Shown here: in pieces, positions 37,949 to 46,948 of the stretch
Position numbering within the stretch: the first letter of the stretch is position 1
How the letters are laid out: each line of letters starts with the position of its first letter
Origin: Stenotrophomonas sp. Iso1
GTDB lineage: Bacteria; Pseudomonadota; Gammaproteobacteria; Xanthomonadales; Xanthomonadaceae
Assembly (NCBI RefSeq): GCF_027497995.1
Contig: NZ_JAODBT010000003.1
Span: forward strand, 62,001-126,000
Direction: 5' to 3'
DNA: 64,000 nt
Translations under genes and position numbers: made by a program
Notes under the pieces: generated by a model
The model's database searches: none
Seen by the model: only the letters and a program-made list of their open reading frames with translations
What the model was told of the DNA's origin: nothing

Positions 37949-37968
37949 CCCCGCATACGCGGGGCTTT
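37949..37968 (+). terminator. Probable terminator of cysJIH
   Basis: CCCCGC-ATAC-GCGGGG followed by CTTTC, 70 bp after the cysH stop. Short T tail, so moderate confidence. Confidence 0.5.
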
Positions 37969-38030
37969 CAACCGACGAGCATCGGTTCATTGAATTTCTT
38001 GATGAGGTGCAGTCTCCAACAGCACCCTCT

Positions 38031-38057
38031 GTCATACCGGGCCATGCTCGGCATGAC
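38031..38057. repeat. SMAG-like hairpin repeat
   Basis: GTCATACCGGGCCATGCTCGGCATGAC: imperfect palindrome with GTC/GAC ends and a CCGGGC-CAT-GCTCGG core, between the convergent cysH and BLUF genes. Related in form to 3523-3545 and 54118-54138. Confidence 0.5.
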
Positions 38058-38091
38058 TCCCCCGGTTGGGCACGGCTGCGTTGCCGCCACC

Positions 38092-38523
38092 TCACTGCGG
38101 CTGTTGCTCCCAGAACGCCAGCAACTCACGTAGCGCCGGCGATGCGGCATCCTGCGCAATGTCGTCCTGCAGGTTTCCCACTTCATGCTCCCATTGCTGG
38201 GTACTGATCTTCTGCAACATGCTGCCGTCGGTCAGGCTGCAACCCATATGCCAATGGCTGAAGTACAGGCTCTCGACCGGGCCGTTGTGCAGCTCCTGCA
38301 GGTGCACATGCATGCGTGAATTGCGGATGCGCTCGTAGATGCGCGCCATGCCCTCTTCCGGCCCCTCGAAATACTGGAAAAACTGCTGCCCGTCATACAG
38401 CAGCACGCCGGTAACGCCGGCCAGCTGGTTGTGTGCGCGCGCATCCACCAACAGGTGGTCGATCTCGACCGGGGTCAACCCGGACACAGCGGTGCTCACA
38501 TAGGCCACTGCACGGTTGCTCAT
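38092..38523 (-). CDS. BLUF-domain blue-light photoreceptor
   Basis: Short BLUF protein of 143 aa that should bind FAD. The photocycle residues occur at the exact spacing of AppA: Tyr8, Asn32, Gln50, Trp91 and Met93 (compare Y21, N45, Q63, W104, M106). The ITGLL-type segment is VTGVLLYD and the flavin loop FFQYFEGPEEGM. After the domain only a helical extension of about 45 residues follows, with no EAL, GGDEF or cyclase output, so it belongs to the short PixD/BlrB-like class that acts through a partner protein. I start at ATG 38523 and not 36 bp earlier. Confidence 0.92.
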   Translation of the reverse strand: MSNRAVAYVSTAVSGLTPVEIDHLLVDARAHNQLAGVTGVLLYDGQQFFQYFEGPEEGMARIYERIRNSRMHVHLQELHNGPVESLYFSHWHMGCSLTDGSMLQKISTQQWEHEVGNLQDDIAQDAASPALRELLAFWEQQPQ

Positions 38524-38610
38524 GCGCGGTATCACTTCTTGCTCAGGTGCGGCGAGCATGCCACAGCGCCCCGCTGGCGGTAAGCCGTCGCGGGGCGCTG
38601 TGGGCGACGA

Positions 38611-40671
38611 TCAGTAGCGATAGTCCAGCTTCAACCAGAATGCGCGCCCCGGCTCGTTGATCCGCACTGGGTCCGCCGGGAAGCCAAAATCGGCGCTACC
38701 AGCAAGATTCAGGTGCTCGGCGTAAACGCGGTCGAAAAGATTGTCCACACCGACGCTGGCGCGTAGGCCCTGGTTGATGCGATAGGCACCATTGAGCGAC
38801 AGCGTGGCAAAACCCGCACTCGGGCCGAGGTCTCGGGCGACCACATTGCCTTGATCCGGTGCCACGCGGTTCTGGCGGGTAGCGGCACGCAACAGCGCAC
38901 CGGCCGACCAGCGCTCCCGCTCGTAGCTCGCGTTCAAGCGGGCTTCCAGTGGCGGAATCTGCGGAAGCGGACGGTTCTGATCGCGGTTCTCACCCCAGGC
39001 ATAGGCCAGCGTACTGCCCAGTTTCCACCCCTGCGACGGTCGCCATTCCACACCCGCTTCGGCACCGGCAATACGTGCATCAACATTGCTCGCCTGCGTA
39101 CTGCTCCCCATCATGCCGCCGCTGCGGTAGTTGAACAGGATGTAGTCCTGCAACTGACCGGCATACGCCGACACCCAGGCATCCAGTTTTTGGCTGCGGA
39201 ACTGCAGGCCGAAATCCAACTGTGTGGTTTTTTCCGGTTTCACGCCCGCAAAGGCATTCGCGCTGCCCGTCGGGCCGGCGTCGGCGGAGAACAGTTCCCA
39301 GTAGTCGGGCATGCGTTCGCTGTGGCCAAGCCCGGCGTACCAGGTCCACGCCTGGCCGTAATCGCGCTCGTAGCGCAGGAAACCGCTACCCAGCGTCTCC
39401 TTTCGTGTCTGCCCGGCGGTGGGGTTGGGCATGTTCATCATGCCGGTGCTCAAACGCAGATCCTTGGCTTCTGCCTTGTCCAGGCGCAGTCCGCTGAGCC
39501 AGCGTTGCGCGGTGCCCTCACCCAGGGTGAGTTCGGTGAACACGCCCTGCGTGCTGAAGTCGGCATCGCGGGTCCACGGTTGCTGCTGCCAGGTATTACG
39601 GCCCATGCCATTACGCTGGCGATGGCGGCTTTCCTGGGCATCGATGCCGGCGACGATCGCCACCTCCTGCCAGCGCCATTCCGACGCCACGCGGCCGCCG
39701 GTGGTGCGCCGTTCCACGTTCGATGCCATCGGCATGGGCATGCTGCTGTCAGGGTTGGGCGTGCGCAGCGTGTAGTTGTCCATCAGGTGGTCGGCGCTGT
39801 TGTAGTACAGATTGGCCTGCAACTTGTCCCACGCACCGGGCAGGTTGTTCTTCTCAAAGCGCAGGCCGTAGCTGTTGCGCTTGAACGATGCGCCGTCCAT
39901 ACCGCGCCCGGCGTAGCGTGCCAGTGCATCGCCGGTGCCGGCGTTGAGTTCCAGCACCGTGTCGGCATCGGGCGTCCAGCCGATGGCGGCATCGGTATTC
40001 CATTTACGCCAGCGCGATGGCACCACGTCGCCGTTGCCATCCTGGTAATCGTCGGACTCGGAACGATTGCCGTTGATCCGTACATAGCCCGATGTACTGC
40101 CAAAACTGCCATCAAGCATCTGATCGTTGCGGTTGTTGGAACCGACCAACGCACTCGCCTTCAGCTCCATCCCCGGCGCATCGAAGCGCGGCGTGTCGCG
40201 TTCAAACCGGACCGTGCCTGCTGACGCACCCGCGCCCCAGCGCACGCTTTGCGGGCCCTTGATGATGACCAACCGGTCGTAGGTTTCCGGCGCAATGTAC
40301 GACAACGGATTGTCCATGCGTGACGGGCAGGCGCCAATCAGATTGCCGTCGTTGCTGAGGATATTCAGCCGCGAACCGGACATGCCGCGCAGCACTGGAT
40401 CACCATTGGTGCCGCCATTTCGGATAGCCGCGAAACCGGGGATGGTCTTCAGGTAATCGGCGCCATCACTGGCCGGCACCGGTTGCCGTGGCAGACGCGG
40501 ATCGGTCTCCCAATGCAGCGGCGAGGAAGGCGCAGCGGCGGTAACCACCAACGTGTCCAGGGTTTGAGTGGAAGCGCGCTCGTCAGCACGGGCGAGCAAA
40601 GGAAACAGCGCGATACAGACGCAGACAGACAAACACGCCGGGACACCCGGCATGCGGGAAGCAACGTACAT
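38611..40671 (-). CDS. oprC: TonB-dependent copper receptor (OprC/NosA type)
   Basis: Outer-membrane receptor of 686 aa. Signal peptide to about residue 29, TonB box near TLDTLVVTA, plug domain (LKTIPGFAAIRNGGTNGDPVLRGM) and a 22-strand barrel ending in Phe/Tyr (FWLKLDYRY). Met-rich patches (SSMPMPMASN, GMMNMPNP, GGMMGSS) and a plug CPSRMDNP with Cys-x-x-x-Met fit copper-binding OprC. ATG 40671 follows TTGGAG; a TTG 12 bp upstream is less likely. Pairs with the His/Met-rich protein encoded next to it. Confidence 0.88.
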   Translation of the reverse strand: MYVASRMPGVPACLSVCVCIALFPLLARADERASTQTLDTLVVTAAAPSSPLHWETDPRLPRQPVPASDGADYLKTIPGFAAIRNGGTNGDPVLRGMSGSRLNILSNDGNLIGACPSRMDNPLSYIAPETYDRLVIIKGPQSVRWGAGASAGTVRFERDTPRFDAPGMELKASALVGSNNRNDQMLDGSFGSTSGYVRINGNRSESDDYQDGNGDVVPSRWRKWNTDAAIGWTPDADTVLELNAGTGDALARYAGRGMDGASFKRNSYGLRFEKNNLPGAWDKLQANLYYNSADHLMDNYTLRTPNPDSSMPMPMASNVERRTTGGRVASEWRWQEVAIVAGIDAQESRHRQRNGMGRNTWQQQPWTRDADFSTQGVFTELTLGEGTAQRWLSGLRLDKAEAKDLRLSTGMMNMPNPTAGQTRKETLGSGFLRYERDYGQAWTWYAGLGHSERMPDYWELFSADAGPTGSANAFAGVKPEKTTQLDFGLQFRSQKLDAWVSAYAGQLQDYILFNYRSGGMMGSSTQASNVDARIAGAEAGVEWRPSQGWKLGSTLAYAWGENRDQNRPLPQIPPLEARLNASYERERWSAGALLRAATRQNRVAPDQGNVVARDLGPSAGFATLSLNGAYRINQGLRASVGVDNLFDRVYAEHLNLAGSADFGFPADPVRINEPGRAFWLKLDYRY

Positions 40672-40743
40672 AAGGTTCTCCAATACGACACCGTCACGCC
40701 TTGCCGGTGGGCAGCGCGCGACGAAAAGAAAGGTGGGTGTCTT

Positions 40744-41181
40744 TCAGGAGAACTGCGGTGGCCCGCGCGCCAGATGTGCCGGCCAGCGCAGATCGGCTGG
40801 CAAGCGGAGGGTGCGGGGAGATTCGGGCGCAAGCCGATACAACAGCGGTGCCAGCACCAGCAAGACCGCCAGCCAAGGCAGCAGGCGCGACGCCATGGTG
40901 CAGTAGTCGCAGGCTTCGCCATGTGCGGCGTGCGGATCGACTGGAGCCTGCGGCATGTTGGCGGGTGCAGCCGCCGCCATATGCCGCGCATGTTCCTCGG
41001 CAGTCATGTCGTGATGGCCGGCATGCACACTACTCGTTGCCGCAGGTGCCATTTCCATCATCGCCGCATGTTGCGTATGCCCGGCCTGCACCCAGCGGCT
41101 GACCACCGGCGCCACCGCCATCAACAACGCAGCGACGAATGCCAGCAGGAGCAGGAAGGATTGGAAACGGGCGGAACGCAT
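40744..41181 (-). CDS. DUF2946 family protein, His/Met-rich
   Basis: 145 aa. An N-terminal membrane helix (FQSFLLLLAFVAALLMAVAPVV) is followed by a periplasmic His/Met-rich stretch (AGHTQHAAMMEMAP, VHAGHHDMTAEEHARHMA), then HGEACDYCTM with a Cys-x-x-Cys and a second membrane helix. DUF2946 proteins usually lie beside copper receptors, as here, 72 bp upstream of oprC on the same strand. A metal-binding role at the inner membrane is likely by composition but not proven. Confidence 0.85.
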   Translation of the reverse strand: MRSARFQSFLLLLAFVAALLMAVAPVVSRWVQAGHTQHAAMMEMAPAATSSVHAGHHDMTAEEHARHMAAAAPANMPQAPVDPHAAHGEACDYCTMASRLLPWLAVLLVLAPLLYRLAPESPRTLRLPADLRWPAHLARGPPQFS

Positions 41182-41299
41182 GACCGCGCAATTCTAGCGG
41201 GGAGCGGGGATTCTCCCGCTCAGGTGAGGTGCGACCGTTTGACGCATGACGTTGAGATGCAGCTCGACCACGCATCCGGTCGTCATTGCCTTGTACGCC

Positions 41300-42001
41300 T
41301 CATCGCAGCCAACGATGCTCACGCGCCGCGCGCTTCACGATTTCCGCGCATTCAGCAGCAGCGGCCTGCAGCAACAGATGCGGGCCGGTCACATCAACCA
41401 CGGTGCAATGTTCGATCTCCAATGCGATTGAGCGATGCGCTGATGACGACAACAATCGATCGTCGACTGCCCTCAGATAAAGCGTAGGGAGCTTTACCTT
41501 ATCCAGAAGCGCGGACACATCGACCCGCATCGTGAGACCGGCACGGTGCTGCAGCACCTTCGGGCTGACACTCTTCAAAGCATGGCGCAAGCCTTCTTCA
41601 AGCTCGGGAGAGTTCCATCGTCCGAGCAGCATCCAGGTCATCACGGACAGCGGCACGCTCCGCACCGGCGCGAAAGACGCCAACGGCCCTAACAGGCCGG
41701 ACAGTGGGATTGGTGCCTTGGCAAAGGTCGTGGACAGGATCAGGCCCACCATGTTGGCCGGTGGATCGGCAGCAATGGAAATGGCCAGCGGCCCGGAGAA
41801 GGATTCCCCCAGCAAGACAAACGGCTTGGCAGTAGGAAACCCGTCGCGGACCCGCCGCTCCAGCGCCGCGTAGTCCAACATCTCATCGACGGGATACCGC
41901 ATCACATGCACCGAATCGAACGCACTACCGAGTGCAGCAATGAACGTTGCGTGCAACGTTGCTGTGCCATCCAGGCCGGGAAGAATAACGAGCTCGGTCA
42001 T
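41300..42001 (-). CDS. Alpha/beta hydrolase
   Basis: 233 aa. The fold is shown by MTELVILPGLDGTATL (oxyanion-hole region), the nucleophile elbow LLGESFSGP with Ser, an acidic residue in LRAVDDRLLS and His in TGPHLLLQ. There is no signal peptide. The substrate is unknown. It lies alone, with no partner close by on its strand except the copper genes downstream (118 bp). Confidence 0.85.
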   Translation of the reverse strand: MTELVILPGLDGTATLHATFIAALGSAFDSVHVMRYPVDEMLDYAALERRVRDGFPTAKPFVLLGESFSGPLAISIAADPPANMVGLILSTTFAKAPIPLSGLLGPLASFAPVRSVPLSVMTWMLLGRWNSPELEEGLRHALKSVSPKVLQHRAGLTMRVDVSALLDKVKLPTLYLRAVDDRLLSSSAHRSIALEIEHCTVVDVTGPHLLLQAAAAECAEIVKRAAREHRWLR

Positions 42002-42214
42002 GGCAGCCTTCCGCTGTCAGGGACGACACGTATGGTCACCGCCATCTGTGACTTCATCGTCTACAAGTTCATGTTCGTCATGATGATGGATAGTGAGGAT
42101 ACGGATGACCGACACCCGTGATGCAAGTCAGTCAGGCCCCTGCTTCATCGAAGTATCACCTAAGGGGCCATGCCCAATGCAACGTGGGGCAGACTGCAAA
42201 GCAGCCTTTCTCAT

Positions 42215-42514
42215 TCAATCATCACGCTGATAGAAGGTGTAACCGCCAAAATCGCGCTGCAATATCCCCACGAGGAAACCCACCTTCCAGACCTCCTCTA
42301 TCAGCGGCTCGAGCGACGATCCCTTGTTTGCTTCTGCATAGAGCGCACCTGGCTGCCATTCGGAAAGGACTAGGCGCTTGGCGAGAATGCCCGCTTCTTC
42401 TACGCTCTTGGCACGGACCTGGCGCGTGACGAAGAAGCCAATGATGTCGCCAGACGGATCGTCAAACGGCAGGCAAATCCCCGAACCCGAAAGCTTTACC
42501 CGGAAAAAGGTCAC
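42215..42514 (-). CDS. Small hypothetical protein
   Basis: 99 aa, start GTG 42514 behind a GAGG site. It begins MTFFRVKLSGSGICLPF, contains IIGFFVTRQVRAKSVEEAGILAKRLVLSEW and ends GGYTFYQRDD. The shape (alpha/beta, ordered codon use, acidic) suggests a real globular protein of a type found as lone hypothetical genes in Proteobacteria. I cannot name a family. It sits just downstream of cysB (15 bp gap) on the same strand and may share its transcript. Confidence 0.7.
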   Translation of the reverse strand: MTFFRVKLSGSGICLPFDDPSGDIIGFFVTRQVRAKSVEEAGILAKRLVLSEWQPGALYAEANKGSSLEPLIEEVWKVGFLVGILQRDFGGYTFYQRDD

Positions 42515-42529
42515 GCCGAGTGCCTCGAC

Positions 42530-43513
42530 TCAACTCGTAATCGTCTGCGTCAACGATTCCCACGTTGGCGGCAATGGCCAGTTCGCACTCTGGTTGCCAT
42601 CGAGCACACGGCGCAGGTCGCGCTTGTCGATCTGCGGTGCCAGCACATGCACCAGTTCCAATGCGTAGTCGCGTAGCACGCGATCACGCGGCAGTACGGC
42701 CCACGCAATGCACTCGGGAATCGCTGCGGGAGCCGGCCAGGCCCGCAGATCGGTGTCGTTGCCGCTGACGGCCATTTCCGCCAGCAGGCCCACACCAAGC
42801 CCCGCGCGCACATAGGTTTTGATCAGGTCCGCATCCAGCGCGGTCAGCGCCAGGTCCGGCTCCAATTGCTGCGAGGCAAATGCACGTCGCAGTGACGAAC
42901 TCGCACGCGTGGAGGATTCGTAACTGATCAACGGGTGCTCAGCCAATGCAGCCATGTCCGGGGTTTTGCCGGCACGATCCAGCGCGTGTCCCTTGGGCAC
43001 CAGCACCAGCCGTCGCCAGCGGTACAGCGGCACCGCGATGCCGGTGGTCGGCTCGCTGCCGGCGGTGCTGATGATGGCGATATCCGCATCGCCCTGGCTC
43101 AACAGATCCAGCGCATCGCTTTCGGCGGCTTGCTGCAGGTGCACGCTGACCTGCGGGTACGCCAGCTTGATGCGCGCCACCGCTGGCGGCAGGACGAAGC
43201 GCGCCTGCGTATGCGTGGTGGTCAGGATCAACTGGCCGTGGCTTTCGCGGCGCTGGTTGGCGGCATAGGTACGGATATTGTTGGCTTCCGCCAGTACAGC
43301 GCGCGCCCGGGCAATGACTTCCTCACCGGCCGGCGTCACCGTTTCCAGGCTGCGCCCCTTGCGCACGAACAACAGGAAGCCCAGCTCGTCTTCCAGTTGT
43401 TTGAGCTGCTTGGACAAACCCGGCTGTGTAGCATGCACCCGCGTTGCAGCGAGCGTGATGTTGAGCTCGGCATCGGCAATGGCAACGAGGTAGCGCAATT
43501 GGGTCAGGGTCAT
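42530..43513 (-). CDS. cysB: CysB, LysR-type regulator of the cys regulon
   Basis: LysR regulator of 327 aa, length of CysB. Helix-turn-helix at about 18-38 (NITLAATRVHATQPGLSKQLK) and an effector domain with the TTHTQARFVLPPAVARIK region typical of CysB/Cbl, where Thr residues line the sulfate or N-acetylserine pocket. Start at ATG 43513 (MTLTQLRYLVAIADAELN). It is divergent from cysG-cysK with a symmetrical T-N11-A site between them. Confidence 0.93.
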   Translation of the reverse strand: MTLTQLRYLVAIADAELNITLAATRVHATQPGLSKQLKQLEDELGFLLFVRKGRSLETVTPAGEEVIARARAVLAEANNIRTYAANQRRESHGQLILTTTHTQARFVLPPAVARIKLAYPQVSVHLQQAAESDALDLLSQGDADIAIISTAGSEPTTGIAVPLYRWRRLVLVPKGHALDRAGKTPDMAALAEHPLISYESSTRASSSLRRAFASQQLEPDLALTALDADLIKTYVRAGLGVGLLAEMAVSGNDTDLRAWPAPAAIPECIAWAVLPRDRVLRDYALELVHVLAPQIDKRDLRRVLDGNQSANWPLPPTWESLTQTITS

Positions 43514-43581
43514 TGCGGCGTCATCGGAAAACGTCAAAAGAAGGTGTCGGCTGACTGTAGGTCAAATTTCCGTTCGTTCTT

Positions 43582-43596
43582 ATAACCGAAAGTTAT
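43582..43596. promoter_or_regulatory. LysR-type palindrome, probable CysB site
   Basis: ATAAC-CGAAA-GTTAT, a perfect 5-5-5 inverted repeat containing the T-N11-A LysR motif, 69 bp upstream of cysB and 65 bp upstream of the cysG start. CysB sites in enterobacteria contain similar ATAAC/GTTAT halves. Confidence 0.65.
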
Positions 43597-43660
43597 TTAA
43601 TTCGCGACGCAAGTCATTTCCGGGGCTGGCAAGCCCAGCGCTACGGTCAGCGGCCTCCTG

Positions 43661-45142
43661 TTGAGCCTGCCGACTGCCTTGGACACCGCCCTGTTTCCCC
43701 TGTTTGCCGCCCTCAAAGGCCGGGCTGTGCTGGTGGTTGGCGGTGGTGCGGTGGCCGAACGCAAGGTGCTGGCCCTGCTGCATGCCGGTGCCCTGCCCCG
43801 TATCGGCTCACCCGAGCTGTCGCCCGCGCTAACTGAACTGGCGCAGACACAGCGTGTGCAGTGGCTGTCGGGCCGGTTTGATCCGCAATGGCTGGCTGAC
43901 GATATCTGGCTGGTGATCGCTGCCACCGACGACGCCACCACCAACCGTGCGGTCGCCGAAGCCGCTGAAGCACGTCGCCTGTTTGTGAATGTGGTCGACG
44001 ATGCCCAGTTGTCCACGTTCCATGTGCCTGCCGTGGTCGAACGCGGCCCGCTGCAGATCGCCATTTCCAGCGGCGGCGCAGCACCAATGGTCGCGCGCCA
44101 TGTCCGCCGTCAGTTGGAGCAGCTGTTCGATCATGCATGGGGCCAGCTGGTGGAGTTGGTGGGCCAACACCGCAGCGCCATCCGCAGCCGTTTTCCCGAA
44201 CTGGGCCCACGTCGCCAGTTCTTCGACCGCCTGATTGAAAGCCCCTTGCTGGGTCTGCTGCGTCGCCGTCAGGACGGGGCAGCCCAGGCCTTGTTGTCAC
44301 AGACGATTGCCGGCCACAGCGCTACCAGCAAAGGCTCGGTAGTGCTGGTCGGCGCCGGCTCGGGCGATCCCGGCCTGCTCACGCTCAGCGCCCTGCGCGC
44401 GCTCAACCAGGCCGACGTGATTCTTTATGACCGTCTGGTCAGCATTGAAGTGCTGCAGCTGGCGCGTCGCGATGCCGACTACGTGGAAGTCGGCAAATCC
44501 GCGCAGGGCCACAGCACCGCGCAGGAGCACATTCATGCGCTGATGCTGGAACACGCCCGTGCAGGCCGCCGGGTGGTGCGACTCAAAGGCGGTGATGCCT
44601 TCGTATTTGGCCGTGGCGGCGAGGAATTGCAGTTCCTGCGTGCCCATGACGTGCCCTACGAAGTGGTACCCGGCATCACCGCCGCACTGGCCTGCGCGGC
44701 CTATGCCGGCATTCCGCTCACGCATCGCGACCACGCGCAGCAGCTGCGTCTGGTCACCGCGCACTGCAAGGATTCGATGGACACGCTGGACTGGCCGGAA
44801 CTGGCCAAGGCCCGGCAAACGCTGGTGTTCTACATGGGCGTGGCCGCGCTGGAACAGATCCAACAGCGTCTGACCGGCGCCGGGCTGTCGGCGAGCACGC
44901 CCTTCGCACTGGTCGAAAACGGCTCACGCAGCAATCAGCGCGTGGTCACCGGTCAACTGCGCGATCTGCCCGGTACCGCCCGCCACCATCAGGTGCAGTC
45001 CCCGGCCCTGCTCATTCTGGGCGACGTAGCGGCGCTGGCTGACGAACTGCATTGGTTCGGCAATGCCCCGCTGCACGCCTTGCCCACCGTTTCCTCACTT
45101 CCCGCAAAGACGTCGACGACCACACTGGCCGACGCCGCCTGA
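43661..45142 (+). CDS. cysG: CysG, siroheme synthase (trifunctional)
   Basis: Makes siroheme for CysI from uroporphyrinogen III (493 aa). The N-terminal Met8/CysG-B domain has the NAD site [14 protein letters not shown] and [18 protein letters not shown] with the catalytic Asp. The C-terminal SAM uroporphyrinogen methyltransferase domain has [33 protein letters not shown] and YMGVAAL. There is no ATG; TTG 43661 ([15 protein letters not shown]) is the first start in frame, and TTG 43678 is also possible. cysK follows after 21 bp. Confidence 0.94.
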   Translation: MSLPTALDTALFPLFAALKGRAVLVVGGGAVAERKVLALLHAGALPRIGSPELSPALTELAQTQRVQWLSGRFDPQWLADDIWLVIAATDDATTNRAVAEAAEARRLFVNVVDDAQLSTFHVPAVVERGPLQIAISSGGAAPMVARHVRRQLEQLFDHAWGQLVELVGQHRSAIRSRFPELGPRRQFFDRLIESPLLGLLRRRQDGAAQALLSQTIAGHSATSKGSVVLVGAGSGDPGLLTLSALRALNQADVILYDRLVSIEVLQLARRDADYVEVGKSAQGHSTAQEHIHALMLEHARAGRRVVRLKGGDAFVFGRGGEELQFLRAHDVPYEVVPGITAALACAAYAGIPLTHRDHAQQLRLVTAHCKDSMDTLDWPELAKARQTLVFYMGVAALEQIQQRLTGAGLSASTPFALVENGSRSNQRVVTGQLRDLPGTARHHQVQSPALLILGDVAALADELHWFGNAPLHALPTVSSLPAKTSTTTLADAA

Positions 45143-45163
45143 TTGCCTTTACCGGAGATCCCA

Positions 45164-46123
45164 ATGGCCATTTACAACAGCATTCTGGACACCATCGGCA
45201 ACACCCCGGTGGTCAAGCTCAACCGTCTGGCGCCGGCGGGCGTGGATGTCTACGCCAAGGTTGAATCGTTCAACCCGGGCGGCTCGGTGAAGGACCGCCT
45301 GGCGCTGGCCATCATTCTCGACGCTGAGAAGAAAGGCCTGCTCAAGCCCGGCGACACCATTGTCGAAGCGACCTCCGGCAACACCGGTGTGGCACTGGCC
45401 ATGGTCGCCGCAGCGCGCGGCTACAAGTTCGTGGCGACGATGGTGGAAACCTTCTCCATTGAACGTCGCAAGCTGATGCGTGCCTACGGCGCCAAGGTCA
45501 TCCTGACCCCGGCCGCCGAGCGCGGCACCGGCATGGTGCGCAAGGCGGCGGAGCTGGCGCAGCAGCATGGTTGGTTCCTGGCCAGCCAGTTCACCAATCC
45601 CGCCAATCCGGCCTTCCATCGCCAGACCACTGCCGCCGAAATCCTGCGTGACTTCGCTGGCAAGCGCCTGGATTACTTCGTCAGCGGCTGGGGCACTGGC
45701 GGCACCCTCACCGGCGTGGGCGAAGTGTTGAAACTTGCGCGGCCCGATACCCGCATCATCGCCACCGAACCGGCCGGCGCCGCGTTGTTGGCCGGCAAGG
45801 AGTTCACCCCGCACAAGATCCAGGGCTGGACCCCGGACTTCGTGCCGGAAGTGCTCAACCGTGAGGTCTACGACGAGCTGTATTCGATCCAGGATGAACG
45901 CGCCATCGAAACCTCGCGCCGCCTGGCTGCCGAAGAAGGCATCTTCGTCGGCATCTCCGCTGGTGCCACCGTGGCCACCGCGCTGGAAGTGGCGGCCAAG
46001 GCGCAGGCCGGCTCGGTGATCCTGGCGGTGCTGCCCGATACCGGCGAACGCTATTTCTCCACGCCGCTGTTCGCCGATATCAACGACGGTTCGGACGACG
46101 ACTGGTTGGCCGGCATTCCGTAA
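45164..46123 (+). CDS. cysK: CysK, O-acetylserine sulfhydrylase (cysteine synthase)
   Basis: PLP enzyme (319 aa) that joins sulfide with O-acetylserine, the last step of the pathway in this window. PLP-Lys43 in NPGGSVKDR, substrate loop TSGNTGVAL, phosphate-binding GTGGTLTGVG and Ser in GISAGAT. The start is ATG 45164 behind CCGGAG. The upstream frame adds seven residues and is rejected. Co-directional with cysG, 21 bp away. Confidence 0.96.
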   Translation: MAIYNSILDTIGNTPVVKLNRLAPAGVDVYAKVESFNPGGSVKDRLALAIILDAEKKGLLKPGDTIVEATSGNTGVALAMVAAARGYKFVATMVETFSIERRKLMRAYGAKVILTPAAERGTGMVRKAAELAQQHGWFLASQFTNPANPAFHRQTTAAEILRDFAGKRLDYFVSGWGTGGTLTGVGEVLKLARPDTRIIATEPAGAALLAGKEFTPHKIQGWTPDFVPEVLNREVYDELYSIQDERAIETSRRLAAEEGIFVGISAGATVATALEVAAKAQAGSVILAVLPDTGERYFSTPLFADINDGSDDDWLAGIP

Positions 46124-46149
46124 TTCCAGCTACTGTTTTTGATACCGTA

Positions 46150-46174
46150 CAAAGGCCGCCACGCGCGGCCTTTG
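46150..46174 (+). terminator. Terminator of cysG-cysK
   Basis: CAAAGGCCGC-CACGC-GCGGCCTTTG, 10-bp perfect stem, followed by TGCTTT; 26 bp after the cysK stop. Confidence 0.78.
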
Positions 46175-46294
46175 TGCTTTCCGTCGCCGCCAATCGCGCA
46201 CGGTGAGACGCCGCACAGTCAGGCTTTGCCGGCGCCGGGTGGATGCATACGCCCGTCACGTTTCTCTCATACACGGCGGCGGAAGATCACACCC

Positions 46295-46870
46295 ATGAGC
46301 ATCGAAGTCTGGCAAGGCGACATCACCCAATTGGCCGTTGACGTCATCGTCAACGCGGCCAACGAAACCCTGCTGGGTGGGGGTGGCGTGGACGGTGCTA
46401 TCCATCGTGCAGCTGGCCCCGGCCTGCTGGCCGAGTGCGAGCAGTTGCCGGAGCTTCGCTCCGGCATCCGTTGCCCTACCGGTGAGGTCCGCGCCACCGC
46501 CGGGCACGCGTTGCCGGCCCGGCACGTGTTCCATACCGTCGGCCCGGTGTGGCGTGATGGCCGCCATGATGAAGCCGCGCTACTGGCCAACTGTTATTGG
46601 CAATCGTTGCGTCTGGCCGAACGCATGGAACTGGAATCCATCGCCTTCCCCGCGATCAGCTGTGGCGTGTATGGCTACCCACTGCATCAAGCCGCCAACA
46701 TCGCTGTCACCGAAACCGTCACGTGGCAGAAGAGCCACGCGCGCCCATTGCGGATCATTCTGGTCGCCTACAACGCAGCAGCCTTCAAGATCTACCAACA
46801 GGCCTTGGCGGACGCGGGCGGGTCACAGAAAAACCTTTTCCTTGATGATCTGAAACCGGCAATGGGCTGA
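46295..46870 (+). CDS. Macrodomain protein (YmdB/O-acetyl-ADP-ribose deacetylase type)
   Basis: Single macrodomain of 191 aa. The ADP-ribose-binding signatures are VDVIVNAANETLLGGGGVDGAIHRAAG and FPAISCGVYGYPLHQAA, as in E. coli YmdB; the acid-base Asn/Asp residues (NAAN, GGGVDGAIH) are intact. It likely hydrolyses O-acetyl-ADP-ribose or removes mono-ADP-ribose from proteins. Start ATG 46295 follows GGAAGA; a longer frame from 46139 crosses the cysK terminator and is rejected. Confidence 0.9.
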   Translation: MSIEVWQGDITQLAVDVIVNAANETLLGGGGVDGAIHRAAGPGLLAECEQLPELRSGIRCPTGEVRATAGHALPARHVFHTVGPVWRDGRHDEAALLANCYWQSLRLAERMELESIAFPAISCGVYGYPLHQAANIAVTETVTWQKSHARPLRIILVAYNAAAFKIYQQALADAGGSQKNLFLDDLKPAMG

Positions 46871-46948
46871 GCCCATCGTTGGCGATTGGGCGAAGGACTG
46901 CAATGTTCTCCATCACCACAACGCTGTAGCGGCCACTCCGCGCTCAGA

